Source of the DNA: Polytrichum commune
Lineage: Eukaryota > Streptophyta > Polytrichopsida > Polytrichales > Polytrichaceae
Reading direction: 5' to 3'
Length of the DNA stretch: 64,000 nucleotides
Assembly (NCBI GenBank): GCA_950295325.1
Contig: OX485808.1
Span: 33,317,180 to 33,381,179, forward strand
Shown here: one piece after another, positions 37,235 to 47,527 of the stretch
How the letters are laid out: the number at the start of each line of letters is the position of its first letter
Numbering within the stretch: position 1 is the stretch's first letter
Program-made: the position numbers and the translations under genes
The notes under the pieces: model-generated
What the model was told of the DNA's origin: nothing
Databases searched by the model: none
The model's input: the letters and a program-made list of their open reading frames with translations, nothing else

Positions 37235-37700
37235 GTGATATCAACTTCCATAATGTCACACATTCTCTAATATCCCGAAACCCTAGGGAACATATGTTCG
37301 TAGTTCAAATCTCACTCCTTATTGTCACATTTCTCAACCATTTATATCACAAAATTTGTCATTAATGCAAACCACCCAAGAAGTCAACCCACACCCTCGT
37401 ATTGCGCCATGTGTCAACATGTGGAGTGTCACCTTCTTATTCTTCTTATTCTTGTTCTTGTGCCACTTGTTGAATGTTGGTGCATGTGTCCGCCACAACG
37501 CCTGGGAAGGCCAAGTGGAGTGGACCACACTAGCGTAGGTGACAGGAGAATGAATTTAAATTGTCCTCACGTCTCCTTTGTGTCATTCCATAATGTCACA
37601 TGCTACACTAATTCTACAGTATCACGCATCCATGTTAACACTACAAAACTCCGTAATACCACATGCATTTTGGTTGCCACAATTGTGATACTACAGAGTA
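37235..37700 (+). repeat. Dispersed repeat, second copy (paired with 35845-36185)
   Basis: Same landmarks as 35845-36185 with about 100 extra bases in the middle (37420-37550), where a locally GC-rich segment was inserted or retained. Confidence 0.5.
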
Positions 37701-37723
37701 CAGAGTCTCTGTACACCATTTAT

Positions 37724-38195
37724 GATATTTAGTGTCACATATGAAATAGTGTCACCTACCCCTATTTTGAAGTGTATGCAAGGTTACATTAATGATTAAC
37801 AACTTCATCATAAGTGTCAACTCATGACACTTGGCATTCAAGTGCACTTACTAATATTTTAGCATTAGAATATTCAACAGTGTTATGAGGTGGATGTCTG
37901 TGTTCCACAATGGTCTACAAGTTAACACAAATGACATTTGTCATTAGTAAGCTCAAATATCTTCCCCTTGCATATTAAAACACAAGACTATTATCTAATG
38001 TATCCCAATGAATGTATCCCAATGAATGTATCCCATTACTCTAAATGTCATAATAAAGATATTTTTTTCACTTGAAAGATGTTACCTATGTTGACGAATG
38101 GAATCGTGTCGACAATTAGCGAGCGATACTTCTAGGCATCTAGTTAGGCCCTTCACAAATAGTGTATGTGACACTGAATACCATAAACGGTGTAG
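37724..38195. mobile_element. MITE with ATTTAGTGTCA ends, ~470 bp
   Basis: Left TGATATTTAGTGTCACA and right TGTGACACTGAATACCA are inverted. The interior (AACTCATGACACTTGGC, AGTGCACTTACTAATATTTT, CATCTAGTTAGGCCC) matches the reverse complement of 48265-48690. Confidence 0.6.
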
Positions 38196-38242
38196 TTGAA
38201 CCCAATTAACTTAGGTACTCTTGGGCACTTGAAACTTCAGCC

Positions 38243-38466
38243 CAGTGTCCGGGGAGAATTTTGGGCATGCTCGGTCAAAACCCTAGTGTTTCTAAGTCCA
38301 ACCGGTTACAATATGTTTTGCAGTTCTTCTTCATTAATTTGAGGCATATTCCATAGATTCCCCTTAAATGATGGGTTAATTTCCTGAAGTCCTGAACTTC
38401 AACCTGTTAGCTCTCAAACTCAACCGGTTCATCTGTAACTAGCGGCCAGTTCTCCCCGAAAATTTT
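38243..38466 (+). mobile_element. hAT-like MITE (CAGTG family) with 8-bp duplication
   Basis: Starts CAGTGTCCGGGGAGAA. The right end is altered (CTCCCCGAAAATTTT). Flanks CTTCAGCC and CTTCAGCT match at seven of eight bases. Confidence 0.75.
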
Positions 38467-39389
38467 CTTCAGCTCGAAAAGAATGACCTTTCAAGTGATG
38501 ATAAATTCCTATCTTCAACTCTACCTGGACAATAAATTGAGTGGTCTATTCATACCCTAAAAGTACCAGGAAACTTTCAAAAGCTGTCACTTGCATCCCT
38601 CTCCACCACTCAATACAGAGACTGTGTCACAATCCGCAAACTCACGTTGATCCATCCGAGTTTTTGCTTCTCACGCATCGATTTGATCCTCAAGTGGTCG
38701 ATCGGAAGTTGCGACAGAACTTCTAGTCACAAGTCTGAGGTAACCCGGATTACGAACTTGAGTCTGAAAATGAGGAATTTTTCTGATAATCTGAAGCAAT
38801 GTGAGTGTTTCGTGTGAACAAATTGCAACTCTCTCAAAGGATACCTGGTTCATGTAACACCACCAAAACATGAGTGTCTGATACATGCAGGCAGCATGGA
38901 GGCTGGCTACTACATTGATATGCCTAAGAGGAAATTTGATCGACGAGTCGGGAAAAATATGTTACAGATCATTTAGTGAATCACGGATCATGTACTCCAT
39001 CGATTAACCTACTGGGCACTTAGCTCAATACTTCGAAAAGATTGGCCTGTCCGCTCAACAAAGTGATGAATTCAGGCTCTACCTGCACAATAACGAGTGG
39101 TCTATGATTCTTTACCCTAAAATTCCCCAAAATAGGAGCCACGTCGTCCACCACAGCCATCCGTTAGCTCCATCACTCAATCCCCAGACTGCTGATTCAG
39201 TCGTGGGCACCGGTGACCAAAATCCTTTATCTGGACGCTTATACGTTTGCTCCTGCCCTGAATTTCTCACACCTAGAATTTGTCGATGTGGACCTCAAAA
39301 GGTCAGAAAATCATTGACACCTTGGAGTCCGAAATTCTCATGTGGCGTAGAGCGGCTCACCAACCTGTGTCTGCGAGTGGGAAATTCTT
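38467..39389. other. Intergenic between MITE and tandem array
   Basis: Somewhat higher GC than the surroundings. There are hints of the ~54-bp pattern (for example CACTCAATAC.GAGACTG and CACTCAATCCCCAGACTG about 570 bases apart), but no gene is supported on either strand. Confidence 0.35.
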
Positions 39390-39700
39390 CGGAGAAATGG
39401 CAAACTTGGTGTTGATCACCAACCTCTGTCTTTGGAGAAGAGGCAAATTGGGCATCGAACCCTTGCCTGGAACTCAGGAACTCACCAGCTGGAGTAAGCG
39501 AAATCTGGTGCTCATCCTGGTAACCTAGAGATGAAGCACTCAGCACAGATAAGGCAATCTGGCGTTGATCAATCCCTGTCTGGGACTGAGGAACTCATCA
39601 GAGAAAAGCCAAATCTGTTGCTAAATCCTTGTCTGGAAACGAAAAAAATTTCGTAGAAGAGGCAAATTTGGTGTTACCTCCTTGTGATCCAGATGGTGAT
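39390..39700. repeat. Degenerate ~54-bp tandem array downstream of the GT47 gene
   Basis: The motif GGCAAA.TTGGTGTTGATCA or close variants recurs at about 39395, 39442, 39499, 39554, 39608 and 39660 (spacings 47-57). It lies just 3' of the minus-strand GT47 stop codon and may be part of its 3' untranslated region. Open frames across it are not conserved from unit to unit. Confidence 0.6.
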
Positions 39701-39747
39701 GAGATGACCCATGGGGGGAGAATTTCTCCTCACAGAGGTTTAGGCTT

Positions 39748-41322
39748 TCACGAAATGAGTGCAACTGTAGTGCGGGTAGCGTGGGATCTAGCGAATCGGC
39801 CTCTCTTATGGAGCTTGAGATTGAGGGCAGGGAGCTTCCTGGCGATGGCGGACCAGACCATGTTAACAGCATCCCCGGGCTGCGTGGGGTGACGATACTC
39901 AAAGTGCCGTTGCACCTGGCGAATTCTTCCCCACATCCTCGTCCACTCATCCTTCCTAATTCCTCGAAGGACCTTCAACACAAACCCCTTGCGGAGAGCT
40001 TGAGTGGAGTTCACAAAAACACAAAACTCCGAGTAATCCATCACATCTTCGAATGGAAGCTCCACCTCATCGCTGATCACCACAGGAACACACCCGCTAG
40101 CAATCGCATCGAACAACCGGTTCGACGAAGGCGTGTCCCCAGCCAAATGCAAGCAAAACTTGGAACCTCGCATCCCAGCCGCTGCGCTACGGATCCCTGC
40201 ACTTTGAGTGTTCCCCGTTGCGAATTTCACCCCATCCTCCTTCGACAGCATTTCATGGAGCTGCTGTCTAATAATTCCACCCTCTTTTCTCACAATCGCC
40301 CCTTGGAAGAACAGCAAAGTTTTCCGTTCCTCGAACGAAGACTCATCGGTATCAAGAGTTGGCACCACATGCTTGTAAGGCGCAACAACATCTTTACCAA
40401 GATTAGCAATCTTCATGTCGTACCTTCCGAAATCTGCCACCACGAACATTACGTGTCGCAATTGCTCCCTTGTGGCTGCCATGCTGTTTGGGTGGTGGAT
40501 TACCACAACATGGTTGGAGCCTTGGTAAGCTTGCCACGCAGGCTGTGACTTAACCCACTTCACCAACTGCTTTTGAACCTCCTCGTCCATGTTAGGTTTC
40601 TGCAACTTCGTACTGAGCTTGTTGTAACACAATGAAGCGAAAAATGGCACAAACACAATATCGGCTTCCTGCCATCTCTCAACCCTAAACGCTGTGCAGG
40701 GGCTTCGCCGGTCGGGCATGTTGGAGGTGAGCAGATCTGATGTGAGCCAATACTCCGGGCTATGCTGTTGGTACAAGCCTCCGGGGTAATGGGGTATGTC
40801 GGTGACATTTTTCGGCCAGACCTGACCCTTCGAGGGAGAAAATTCGTGAATCAACCCATAATGGAACTTTGGAGGGAGATCGTACATGAAGACTTTGAGT
40901 TTCGCGGTGCGTGCGTCGCACCCCTGGGGCGGTAGCGCGGAGGCAGACTCGTCGTTGCTGTTGAAGTCGTCATGTTCGATGGACTCCTCCAAACTTGCAG
41001 CGTGACCTGATGAATCTTCTTCGTCATTTGATATCTCGACAGGAGAAGGGTTAAGGTTAAGGTTGTTGTTGTTGTTGGAAGCAGCAATCACCGTTGCCTG
41101 GTTCATCTGCCGGATGAACCCTGAGACGAGAAAGATGGAGAGGAGTGAGACGATGGCGAGCACATAGCCCTTGCGAACCCATGCTTCCTCGCTTCGGACT
41201 GGTTTCGACTTGAAGAGTGCAGCGGTGGTCGAGCCATCTTCCGCCATCATCGTCATGCAGATGGCTGGCTTAACACCCCCGCTCAAACTCGTAATATTAA
41301 CTCTCGGTGTCGACCTCGACAT
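39748..41322 (-). CDS. GT47 exostosin-family glycosyltransferase, ARAD-like
   Basis: A single open frame of 524 residues, apparently intronless. Predicted Golgi type II membrane protein: a cytosolic N-terminus, one membrane segment at about residues 52-70 (GYVLAIVSLLSIFLVSGFI), an acidic Asn/Ser-rich stem (about 75-135), then the exostosin domain from KVFMYDLPPKFHYG (143-156) to about 440. Signature blocks are visible at 221-233 (DIVFVPFFASLCY), 270-280 and 390-430 (LHLAGDTPSSNRLFDAIASG, then VPVVISDEVELPFEDV). The C-terminal EWTRMWGRIRQVQ and GDAVNMVWSAIARKLP blocks are typical of the ARAD1/2 clade, which adds arabinose to pectic side chains in Arabidopsis. The exact sugar is not decided by sequence. 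Met23, Met25 or Met26 are alternative starts that keep the membrane anchor. The long plus-strand frame across 39781-40548 is its shadow. Confidence 0.9.
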   Translation of the reverse strand: MSRSTPRVNITSLSGGVKPAICMTMMAEDGSTTAALFKSKPVRSEEAWVRKGYVLAIVSLLSIFLVSGFIRQMNQATVIAASNNNNNLNLNPSPVEISNDEEDSSGHAASLEESIEHDDFNSNDESASALPPQGCDARTAKLKVFMYDLPPKFHYGLIHEFSPSKGQVWPKNVTDIPHYPGGLYQQHSPEYWLTSDLLTSNMPDRRSPCTAFRVERWQEADIVFVPFFASLCYNKLSTKLQKPNMDEEVQKQLVKWVKSQPAWQAYQGSNHVVVIHHPNSMAATREQLRHVMFVVADFGRYDMKIANLGKDVVAPYKHVVPTLDTDESSFEERKTLLFFQGAIVRKEGGIIRQQLHEMLSKEDGVKFATGNTQSAGIRSAAAGMRGSKFCLHLAGDTPSSNRLFDAIASGCVPVVISDEVELPFEDVMDYSEFCVFVNSTQALRKGFVLKVLRGIRKDEWTRMWGRIRQVQRHFEYRHPTQPGDAVNMVWSAIARKLPALNLKLHKRGRFARSHATRTTVALIS

Positions 41323-41339
41323 GTGTGACCCTAATCTTA

Positions 41340-42530
41340 CACCATCAACGGTACGCGCGAGATTGCTGTTGCAGGTTCAACAAGACAAGCCACCACAAAA
41401 TCAGCCTCCGACATTAACTAATCTCAACTCTGTTCCAGGATCTCCAAAATAATGTAACACGCAGCTAGCGAGGTGCTACTCGTGTGCACGTCCAGAAAAT
41501 GTTGATGCAAAACATAATCAGTAACATCGATCACAAGCGCAAAGTATTGCTCCTCTTTCATCAAAAAATCTGAAAACCTCGGCGAACCTGTGTAAAGGTG
41601 GATGGGTCCCTGAGTGTCGGCCTCCACAAGGACTTCCCTATTCTCACACACCATCAACTTGAACGTGTGCAAGATTGCTGTAGCAGATTCAACAACAAAG
41701 ACAAACCGCCACAAAATCAGTCACCGATTAACTGAACTCAACCATGCCGCTCCTCCTGTTTGAGGATCTAGCTAGCTGCTTCTCGTGTGCATGTCCAGAT
41801 GATATTGATGCAAAATATCAGCAATGTTGATCACGATGGCAAAATACCAGTCCTCTTTCATTAAAATGTCAAAACCTCGGCGAACCTGTGTAAAGGTGGA
41901 TGGATCCCTGAGGTCGACTGCCTCCACATGGGCTACCCTAACCCCACAACAGCATCAACTTGATAAATACGTGCAAGCTGGTGCAGATTCAACCAAGAAA
42001 ACAAAACCACCACAGAATCAGAACTGGCTTAACTTAACCCCGCCGCTCCTTTTCCTCATCAGGTCGGCCACTTCTTTACATCCAGTATCACTCACACAGC
42101 TACCAGGGTGGTACTCAAGTACACTTCCTGATGTTGATGCAAAAAAATCACAACGATTTCAATGGAAGAAGGACTACTCCTCTTTCATCAAAATGCACTA
42201 ATCTGATAATACCAAACACATGTGCAAGCTGATTCTGCAGATGCAACCAAATAAAAAACACAACCACCATCACAGAAAAGACTCAGCTAAACCCCGCGGC
42301 TAGCTACATATAAGCTACCACTCCTGGCTGCTGATTGACGATCTCCATGCCACATCGAGTACTTACTTCCACCGATGCTAATCCATGTGCTACGTACAAC
42401 ACGTCCAGATTCAGATGCAAACGGCAAAGTGCTCCTCGCGGCCAACTTCCTTAAAACTTCGGAGAACCTGCAGCGGACGTGGTACTGTAAAGGTGGATCC
42501 TGCCCAACCCTCATCGAACTCGTGATGATC
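41340..42530 (-). repeat. About four diverged ~300-bp tandem units upstream of the GT47 gene
   Basis: Each unit carries a version of ACCTGTGTAAAGGTGGATGG (41585, 41885, diverged at about 42485), GATGTTGATGCAAAA (41500, 41803, 42131, 42412), CTCCTCTTTCATCAAAA (41550, 41853, 42178) and CCACCACAAAATCAG. Units are spaced 280-330 bp. On the minus strand units 1 and 2 share a readable segment (F..LMKE..YFA.VI, H..LD.HT.S), so the unit may derive from a duplicated exon. The array lies where the 5' leader or promoter of the GT47 gene is expected. Confidence 0.65.
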
Positions 42531-42780
42531 GATGATCATGCGATAGGGCGACTTCGAAATTGGTAGCAACCTGTCTCCACCTCCGGAAACGACATCAAAA
42601 CCTTCAGCTAAAGCCTCCATATTCCTCAATTCCCTTGCTCCGCTTTGCTCAGTGCTTTGCTTTACTTTGCTTGCTTGCCGGCCGCGCACCAGCTGCACCT
42701 AATTAACTTACCGATCCAGAACAACCTTCTGGCCGGTCCGGTTTGCAGAAGGTTGACATCCGACCCATCCTTATGTATAG
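42411..42780 (-). promoter_or_regulatory. Possible promoter and first exon on the minus strand
   Basis: Reading the minus strand, a TATA-like CTATACATAA (42771-42780) is followed by a CAAAG-rich leader and an ATG at 42620 that opens a 69-residue frame (MEALAEGFDVVSGGGDRLLP...) ending at 42411 inside the first tandem unit. The region is GC-richer than its surroundings, as near transcription starts. It could be the start of the GT47 transcript, with this frame as an upstream ORF, or a separate truncated gene. The protein is not recognised. Confidence 0.25.
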
Positions 42781-43069
42781 GGTCACCTGGAGGAGCACCT
42801 CACGCGACAGGAACTATCCAGCTATGGTGGTGGTGGTGTTGTCCACAATTTCTGCAGACAAGTAACCCGCCCCTAGATAAACCGACCAGACAAAAATTAG
42901 GTCGATCGAATAACCTACTAAGTACACAATGAAATTTGCGTGGACACTGCCATTCTGAGTCCACGAATTTTATAAGTACTTTATAAGTATTCGATCTGTG
43001 TTACCTCCGAATCCTCTACAACAAACTTGCAGGCGTCGTGGCTGCATGTTGATCGAAGTCATGTCAACT

Positions 43070-43295
43070 CAATGAACGGGGAGAACCGACCACTAGTTAC
43101 AGATGAACCGGTTGAGTTTAAGAAATAACCGGTTGAAGTTCAAGACTTCAAGGAAATTACCGATCGTTTTAGAGAAATCTACATAATATACCTCAAATTA
43201 TCAGAGAAAAACCGAAAGATCACAACCTGTAACCGGTTGGACTTGGGAACACTAGGATCTTGACCGATTATGCCCACAAATCTCCCCGGACATTG
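43070..43295 (-). mobile_element. hAT-like MITE (CAGTG family), reverse orientation
   Basis: 226 bp from CAATGAACGGGGAGAA to TCTCCCCGGACATTG. Flanks TGTCAACT and TGTCCACT match at seven of eight bases. Confidence 0.8.
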
Positions 43296-43640
43296 TGTCC
43301 ACTTACGACTGTAAAGAGGAATCAATCGACTCGCCTCCATCTTAGCCGCCGATGCATGTTTGCAGGTTTGCAAATTTGACAGGAGACTTGATGAATTCAA
43401 GCTTCCGAGTCTGAACGATCGCCTAATTAAGTATAAGTATTGCAATTCTTGAGACGCTTCCAACTGGCACAAGAATCCAGGGTCGGCTGTTGCTCCAAGC
43501 TCTGAAAATCTGGACAATTTCCAAGACTACAATTTCCACAGGGTTCTATCAACCTCATGAACCGCCCTCAAATTTCATCACCTCCCTCCCAATATCTAGG
43601 ATGATAGCAGATGTATCACTCTCACCAGTGCTTACATCTA
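43296..43640. other. Intergenic, no recognisable feature
   Basis: Nothing supported beyond repeat edges. Confidence 0.35.
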
Positions 43641-43767
43641 CATCTTATCCGGTTTCTCTTTGTTGAATTGAGGAATATCCTGTAGATTCGTCTAAACCGA
43701 TCGGTAATTTTCTTGAGGTCTTGAATTTGAACCGGTTATTTCTCAAACTGAACAGGTTCATCTGTAA
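43641..43767 (+). repeat. 5'-truncated hAT-like MITE (CAGTG family)
   Basis: Right half of the family only (GATCGGTAATTTTCTTGAGG, GAACCGGTTATTTCTC, GGTTCATCTGTAACTA), cut directly by the following CACTA-ATAT MITE. Confidence 0.6.
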
Positions 43768-44137
43768 CTACACTACATATGGTATTTAATATCATTGTGG
43801 TAACTTTTCAGATGACACTTCTTATGAATAAGTGAACAAATATTGTCATGGATGATGGATGAGTTCATCCATTGGCCAAAACCCCATCTTCTCTTATCAG
43901 CAACTTGTGATGAAATGTTGTCATGGATGATTGAAATTTGGATGGAAAAACACTTGGTGAGTGACAGTAATTGTAATTGTTACACTGTAAATCTATAATC
44001 CCCTCCAAAAAGAATTTCAAGGAATGACAAATAATGTTGGGTTAACATTTAGTGTTGGTGACACTATTCGCGGTCTACGATTAGTATCGAGCAAGACAAT
44101 TAGAATTGGTGACACTAAGTATCATACTTAGTGTAGC
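43768..44137. mobile_element. MITE with CTACACTA..TATTTA ends
   Basis: Left CTACACTACATATGGTATTT and right GTATCATACTTAGTGTAG are inverted. The interior (TTGGTGACACTATTCGCGGT, TTAGTATCGAGCAAGACAA) recurs at 44466-44820, 49480-49575 and 61405-61790. Confidence 0.65.
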
Positions 44138-44465
44138 TCGGCAACATAGAAGGATTCAAACTCTCCTTGAGTTGTGGGTCCCAAGCCAAATGACGAGCTT
44201 CCACGCATTCTTTGACTTGTCACAAATTCTCCTTTATAGTGGACTATTCCCCTTTCGATATCTCCCTTTGTGCATGCCCACTTTACGTACATGACCAATT
44301 GGGTGGACATAGGAAGCTTCTCAGCTCTAAAGTTCCAACAATGAGCAAGGCTAGTGCAAAGGGGACTTGTTCTTCCAATTTGATGTTATAAAAGAACATG
44401 AGTTTAAATAAAATTTGAGGAGGGCCACATGGACAACATGGCCCCGGAATTGAAAGTCTGCACTA
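44138..44465. other. Intergenic, no recognisable feature
   Basis: No gene or repeat identified between two related MITEs. Confidence 0.35.
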
Positions 44466-44820
44466 ACTACACTATATATCGTATTTAGAGTCATATAATA
44501 TTTTACATCATTGTGGTAACATTTCAAATGACACTTCTTACAAATAACCTTACAAAATTTCATGGATGATTGAAATTTGGATGAAATCCACTACTCAAAC
44601 ATTGAAACAAAGATTGTTATATTATGCATCTTAATAATGTTGTAATGAAATATTTCCATGGATGAATTAAGATGAAACATCATTTAGTAAGTGATAGTAA
44701 TTGCAACATTGTAAATCTGTAATGCCTAATTTGTTTACAAGGAATGACAAATGATGATAGGCTTACAGTTAGTGTTGGTGACAATACACGGTCGGTTTAC
44801 AATTAGTATTGAGCACGACA
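44466..44820. mobile_element. MITE with CTACACTA..TATTTA left end
   Basis: Second, partly truncated member (left CTACACTATATATCGTATTT, interior GTGTTGGTGACAATACACGG and TTAGTATTGAGCACGACAA). Its right end runs into the next element. Confidence 0.55.
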
Positions 44821-44822
44821 AC

Positions 44823-45165
44823 TAGGACCACTTCACACATGAGACTGAAGGGCCGTGATCATTGAATTCTAAGATCTCTCATTGGTCGAATAGGTCAAGA
44901 TCATCCAAGTTCATTTCACAGTAGAAGGTGAAAGCTTAAGGGTCCAAAGGAATTATCATGGATGAAAAGTCTACAAGAGTTCCTACATGATAGACAATAA
45001 TTAATGTTTCATGCTTTGTCGGAATTTGTGTCATGCCCACCTCCAAGAGATAGCCCTGATGCAAATTCCGACAGATCATGTCAGTGGTCTGACATTTGGA
45101 CGAGAATCAAGGATCCTAACATTTACATAGTCACGGCTCATGCCTCATGTGTGAAGTGGCCCTTA
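44823..45165 (+). mobile_element. Short variant of the TAGGGCCACTTCACAC family
   Basis: Left TAGGACCACTTCACACATG, right CATGTGTGAAGTGGCCCTTA. The interior differs from the 500-bp type and includes CAAATTCCGACAGATCATG. It is adjacent to, but distinct from, the next copy. Confidence 0.55.
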
Positions 45166-45178
45166 GAACTGATGACAC

Positions 45179-46022
45179 TAAGGGCCACTTCACACATGAG
45201 ATTGAGAGCCTGTGACCAATGTATTTCAAGCACTCTCATTGGTGGAAAAGGCGGAGCCAGTCCAAGTTCGCTTACACTGCGCTTGAGGGACCAACGGAGT
45301 ATGTGAATGCAAGATGGATGCTCGGGGGGGGGGGGTAGTCATTGGTTGGAGTAGCAATATACGTGCGAACAAATGATAGGGTTTTTAAAAACATGGGGGC
45401 TAAAAATTATAAATGGACTTAAGAGTAATATAGGGTATCAAAAATGGCACTGGACATCTTTAAAGTATTATAGGGTATGGAATAATAGGTAATTTGGAAT
45501 TATAAGTAATGCAAGCCATTTTTCTATTAACCCAAAGTAGAAATTTACATAATGATAGCATGTGAAAAAAAGAAGAGAATTGAAAGTAATACCCCCCTAT
45601 AAAATAGTGGTTGTTCGCACCTATATCCTTAACTTTTTAACACATTGCCCCCCCCCCCCCCCCCGAGGATGGATGGATTCCCTCATGGCATCAAATGGAT
45701 CATGTTTCATGGTCACTTGGATTATTTTCAAAACCCACCTCTTGGAGGTAGGCCTAACACAAAACCGGGAGACCATGACACTCCGGACACTCACAACCAT
45801 TGATTTATTCTATTATATCATGTGTGAGGACCCGCATGAGTAAAAATTCATTGAAATAGCATTTGGTCGAGGGCTCGGTCACATATGGCTTCACACTACA
45901 CCTGAGGGTCGGTGACCACACTACATGACTTCGGAGGTGTGTTGAGACGGCCTTTGGACACTTTCTTCTGGGCTCTCACAATTTCATGGTCACGGCTCTT
46001 GGCTGGTGTGTGAAGAACCCTA
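45179..46022 (-). mobile_element. TAGGGCCACTTCACAC family MITE split by an insertion
   Basis: Left part 45179-45320 and right part 45668-46022 together make a normal family member. They are interrupted by the 347-bp G-run/C-run insertion at 45321-45667. Confidence 0.65.
45321..45667. mobile_element. 347-bp insertion bounded by CTC-G12 and C17-GAG
   Basis: The insert begins CTC followed by 12 G and ends with 17 C followed by GAG, so its ends are inverted homopolymer runs. Just inside, ATATACGTGCGAACAA on the left is mirrored (with mismatches) by TTGTTCGCACCTATAT on the right. GATGGATG flanks both sides (45313-45320 and 45668-45675). However, intact family members naturally carry ATGGATG twice near this site, so this may be a microhomology footprint instead of a true target duplication. 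It is AT-rich inside with no coding signal, and no second copy is seen in the window. Confidence 0.6.
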
Positions 46023-46302
46023 AATTCCATATTTAGTGTAGTATGTACCTCCAGTTCTTTCCTAACTTACATTCCGGAACGGGTCCGGTTATGCTTGGGT
46101 CGGACCTAACTTAACTTAATCACCTGCCTCACATAAAGCTGAGAGAGAAGTTGGAACTTGCAGTTGTAAAGTAAAGGACGGGCTGTGCATTGTCGACGCC
46201 GTCAATGCACACACTGCCGCTTGGGAGGCCGGGATGCATCTGGCCCAGCTTGCAACTGAAATGAAAATAAAATAAAATAATTAAGCTCATTATCATTATG
46301 TA
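46023..46302. other. Intergenic, no recognisable feature
   Basis: Includes a GC-richer patch (46180-46260) without an open frame. Nothing is supported. Confidence 0.35.
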
Positions 46303-46506
46303 TCAAATGAACTTCGGGGAGAATCTGACCGCTAACTTATTTACAGATGAACAGGTTGAGTTTGAGAAATAACCGGTTGAAGTTCGAGGATTCAGGAAAA
46401 TTTACGGATCATTTGAGTGGAATCTACGGAGTATACCCCGATTTAGTAAAGAAAACCGAATGATCAAACCATGTAAGTAACCGCCCCAAAATCTCCCCAT
46501 ACGCTG
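46303..46506 (-). mobile_element. hAT-like MITE (CAGTG family), reverse, diverged
   Basis: AACTTCGGGGAGAA at the left and AAAATCTCCCCATACGCTG at the right, with AACCGGTTGAAGTTCGAG inside. The ends are decayed. Possible flanks CATTATGT and CATTATAT are similar but not assigned. Confidence 0.55.
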
Positions 46507-46534
46507 CATTATATCATGATTCAACTCTTCTGAC

Positions 46535-46810
46535 TTAAGGGTCACTTCACACACGAGTCAAGGGCCGTGACCATGGAAGTGTGAGGGCCCTTGATTTTCA
46601 TCCAAAGGTCGTGCTACTAACATGGTTTACTGCAATTTGCGTCATGCATATATCTCTTGGAGACTTTTCATTCACGATAGTTTCTTTGGGTATTTAGGGC
46701 CTTCACCTTCTAGTGTGAAGTGAACTTGGACGGTCACGGCCTTTTCAATCACTGCGAGATCTTAGAATGCTATGGTCACAAGGCCTTCAGTCTTGTGTGT
46801 GAAGTGGCCC
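46535..46810 (+). mobile_element. Short variant of the TAGGGCCACTTCACAC family
   Basis: TTAAGGGTCACTTCACACAC at the left and GTGTGTGAAGTGGCCC at the right. 276 bp, resembling the 44823 variant (TCATGGATGAAAAG versus a diverged inverted equivalent). Confidence 0.55.
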
Positions 46811-47228
46811 AAAAGGTCGGTTCAAACTACGTTAAAGAACTACACTAGTCGGTCAAGAATTTCAATCCAAGACAAGGCTATTTTGTGACAACAGTTAATA
46901 TGTGGACAAGATGGAGAAATAAACAAATTAAAAAAATCTATAAAAAAATCAGAGTTTTCCGGAGGCCAACCTTCTTGTCTGAGGGTGTGAGGTTGCCCAA
47001 GAAACTTGACCTCCAAATAACTCCTCTCACAAAAAAATAAAAAAATAAAAAGAATGATGCCACGTTGACAACCATATCATGTTTTTCATCCATGTTTGAA
47101 ATTTTCCACCAAATAAGTCTCAACCATAGTGTAAACCCCAACATGCGAAGAACCCATTTCGTACCCAATCACATTGCTCCACTACCCTAGACTGCTTGAG
47201 CAGTGCACTTCTTCACCGTAGTCTGAAC
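46811..47228. other. Intergenic, no recognisable feature
   Basis: Contains an A-rich stretch (47030-47055). The 76-codon minus-strand frame here has no signature. Confidence 0.35.
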
Positions 47229-47461
47229 CTATGTCCGGGGAGAACCGGCGGTTAGTAACAAATGAACCGGTTAACTTTAAAACAAAATGACCGGTTGACG
47301 TTGGAGACTTCAAGAAAATTACCGATCATTCTAGAGGAATCTATTAAAAAAATATACCTCGAATGAATGAAAGCGAAACTGGAAGATGTCAACAAGCAAC
47401 CGGCTGGATTTAGAATGACTAGGATCTTGACCAACTATGCCCAAAAGCTTCCCGGGCACGG
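47229..47461 (-). mobile_element. hAT-like MITE (CAGTG family) with perfect 8-bp duplication
   Basis: CTATGTCCGGGGAGAACC to GCTTCCCGGGCACGG, flanked on both sides by GTCTGAAC (47221-47228, 47462-47469). Confidence 0.82.
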
Positions 47462-47527
47462 GTCTGAACGTTCCGTAAGCAGTTGAGTCAAATGATGGAT
47501 CCCACCTCCGAATGTTGCCAGGTCCAG

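Noticed and set aside
39781..40548. 255-codon plus-strand open frame
   Set aside because: It lies antisense across the GT47 coding sequence and has no family signature. The minus-strand protein accounts for the open frame.
45313..45675. GATGGATG as a firm 8-bp target duplication around the G/C-run insertion
   Set aside because: Intact members of the host MITE already contain two ATGGATG words about 17 bases apart at this place, so the match is not proof of duplication.
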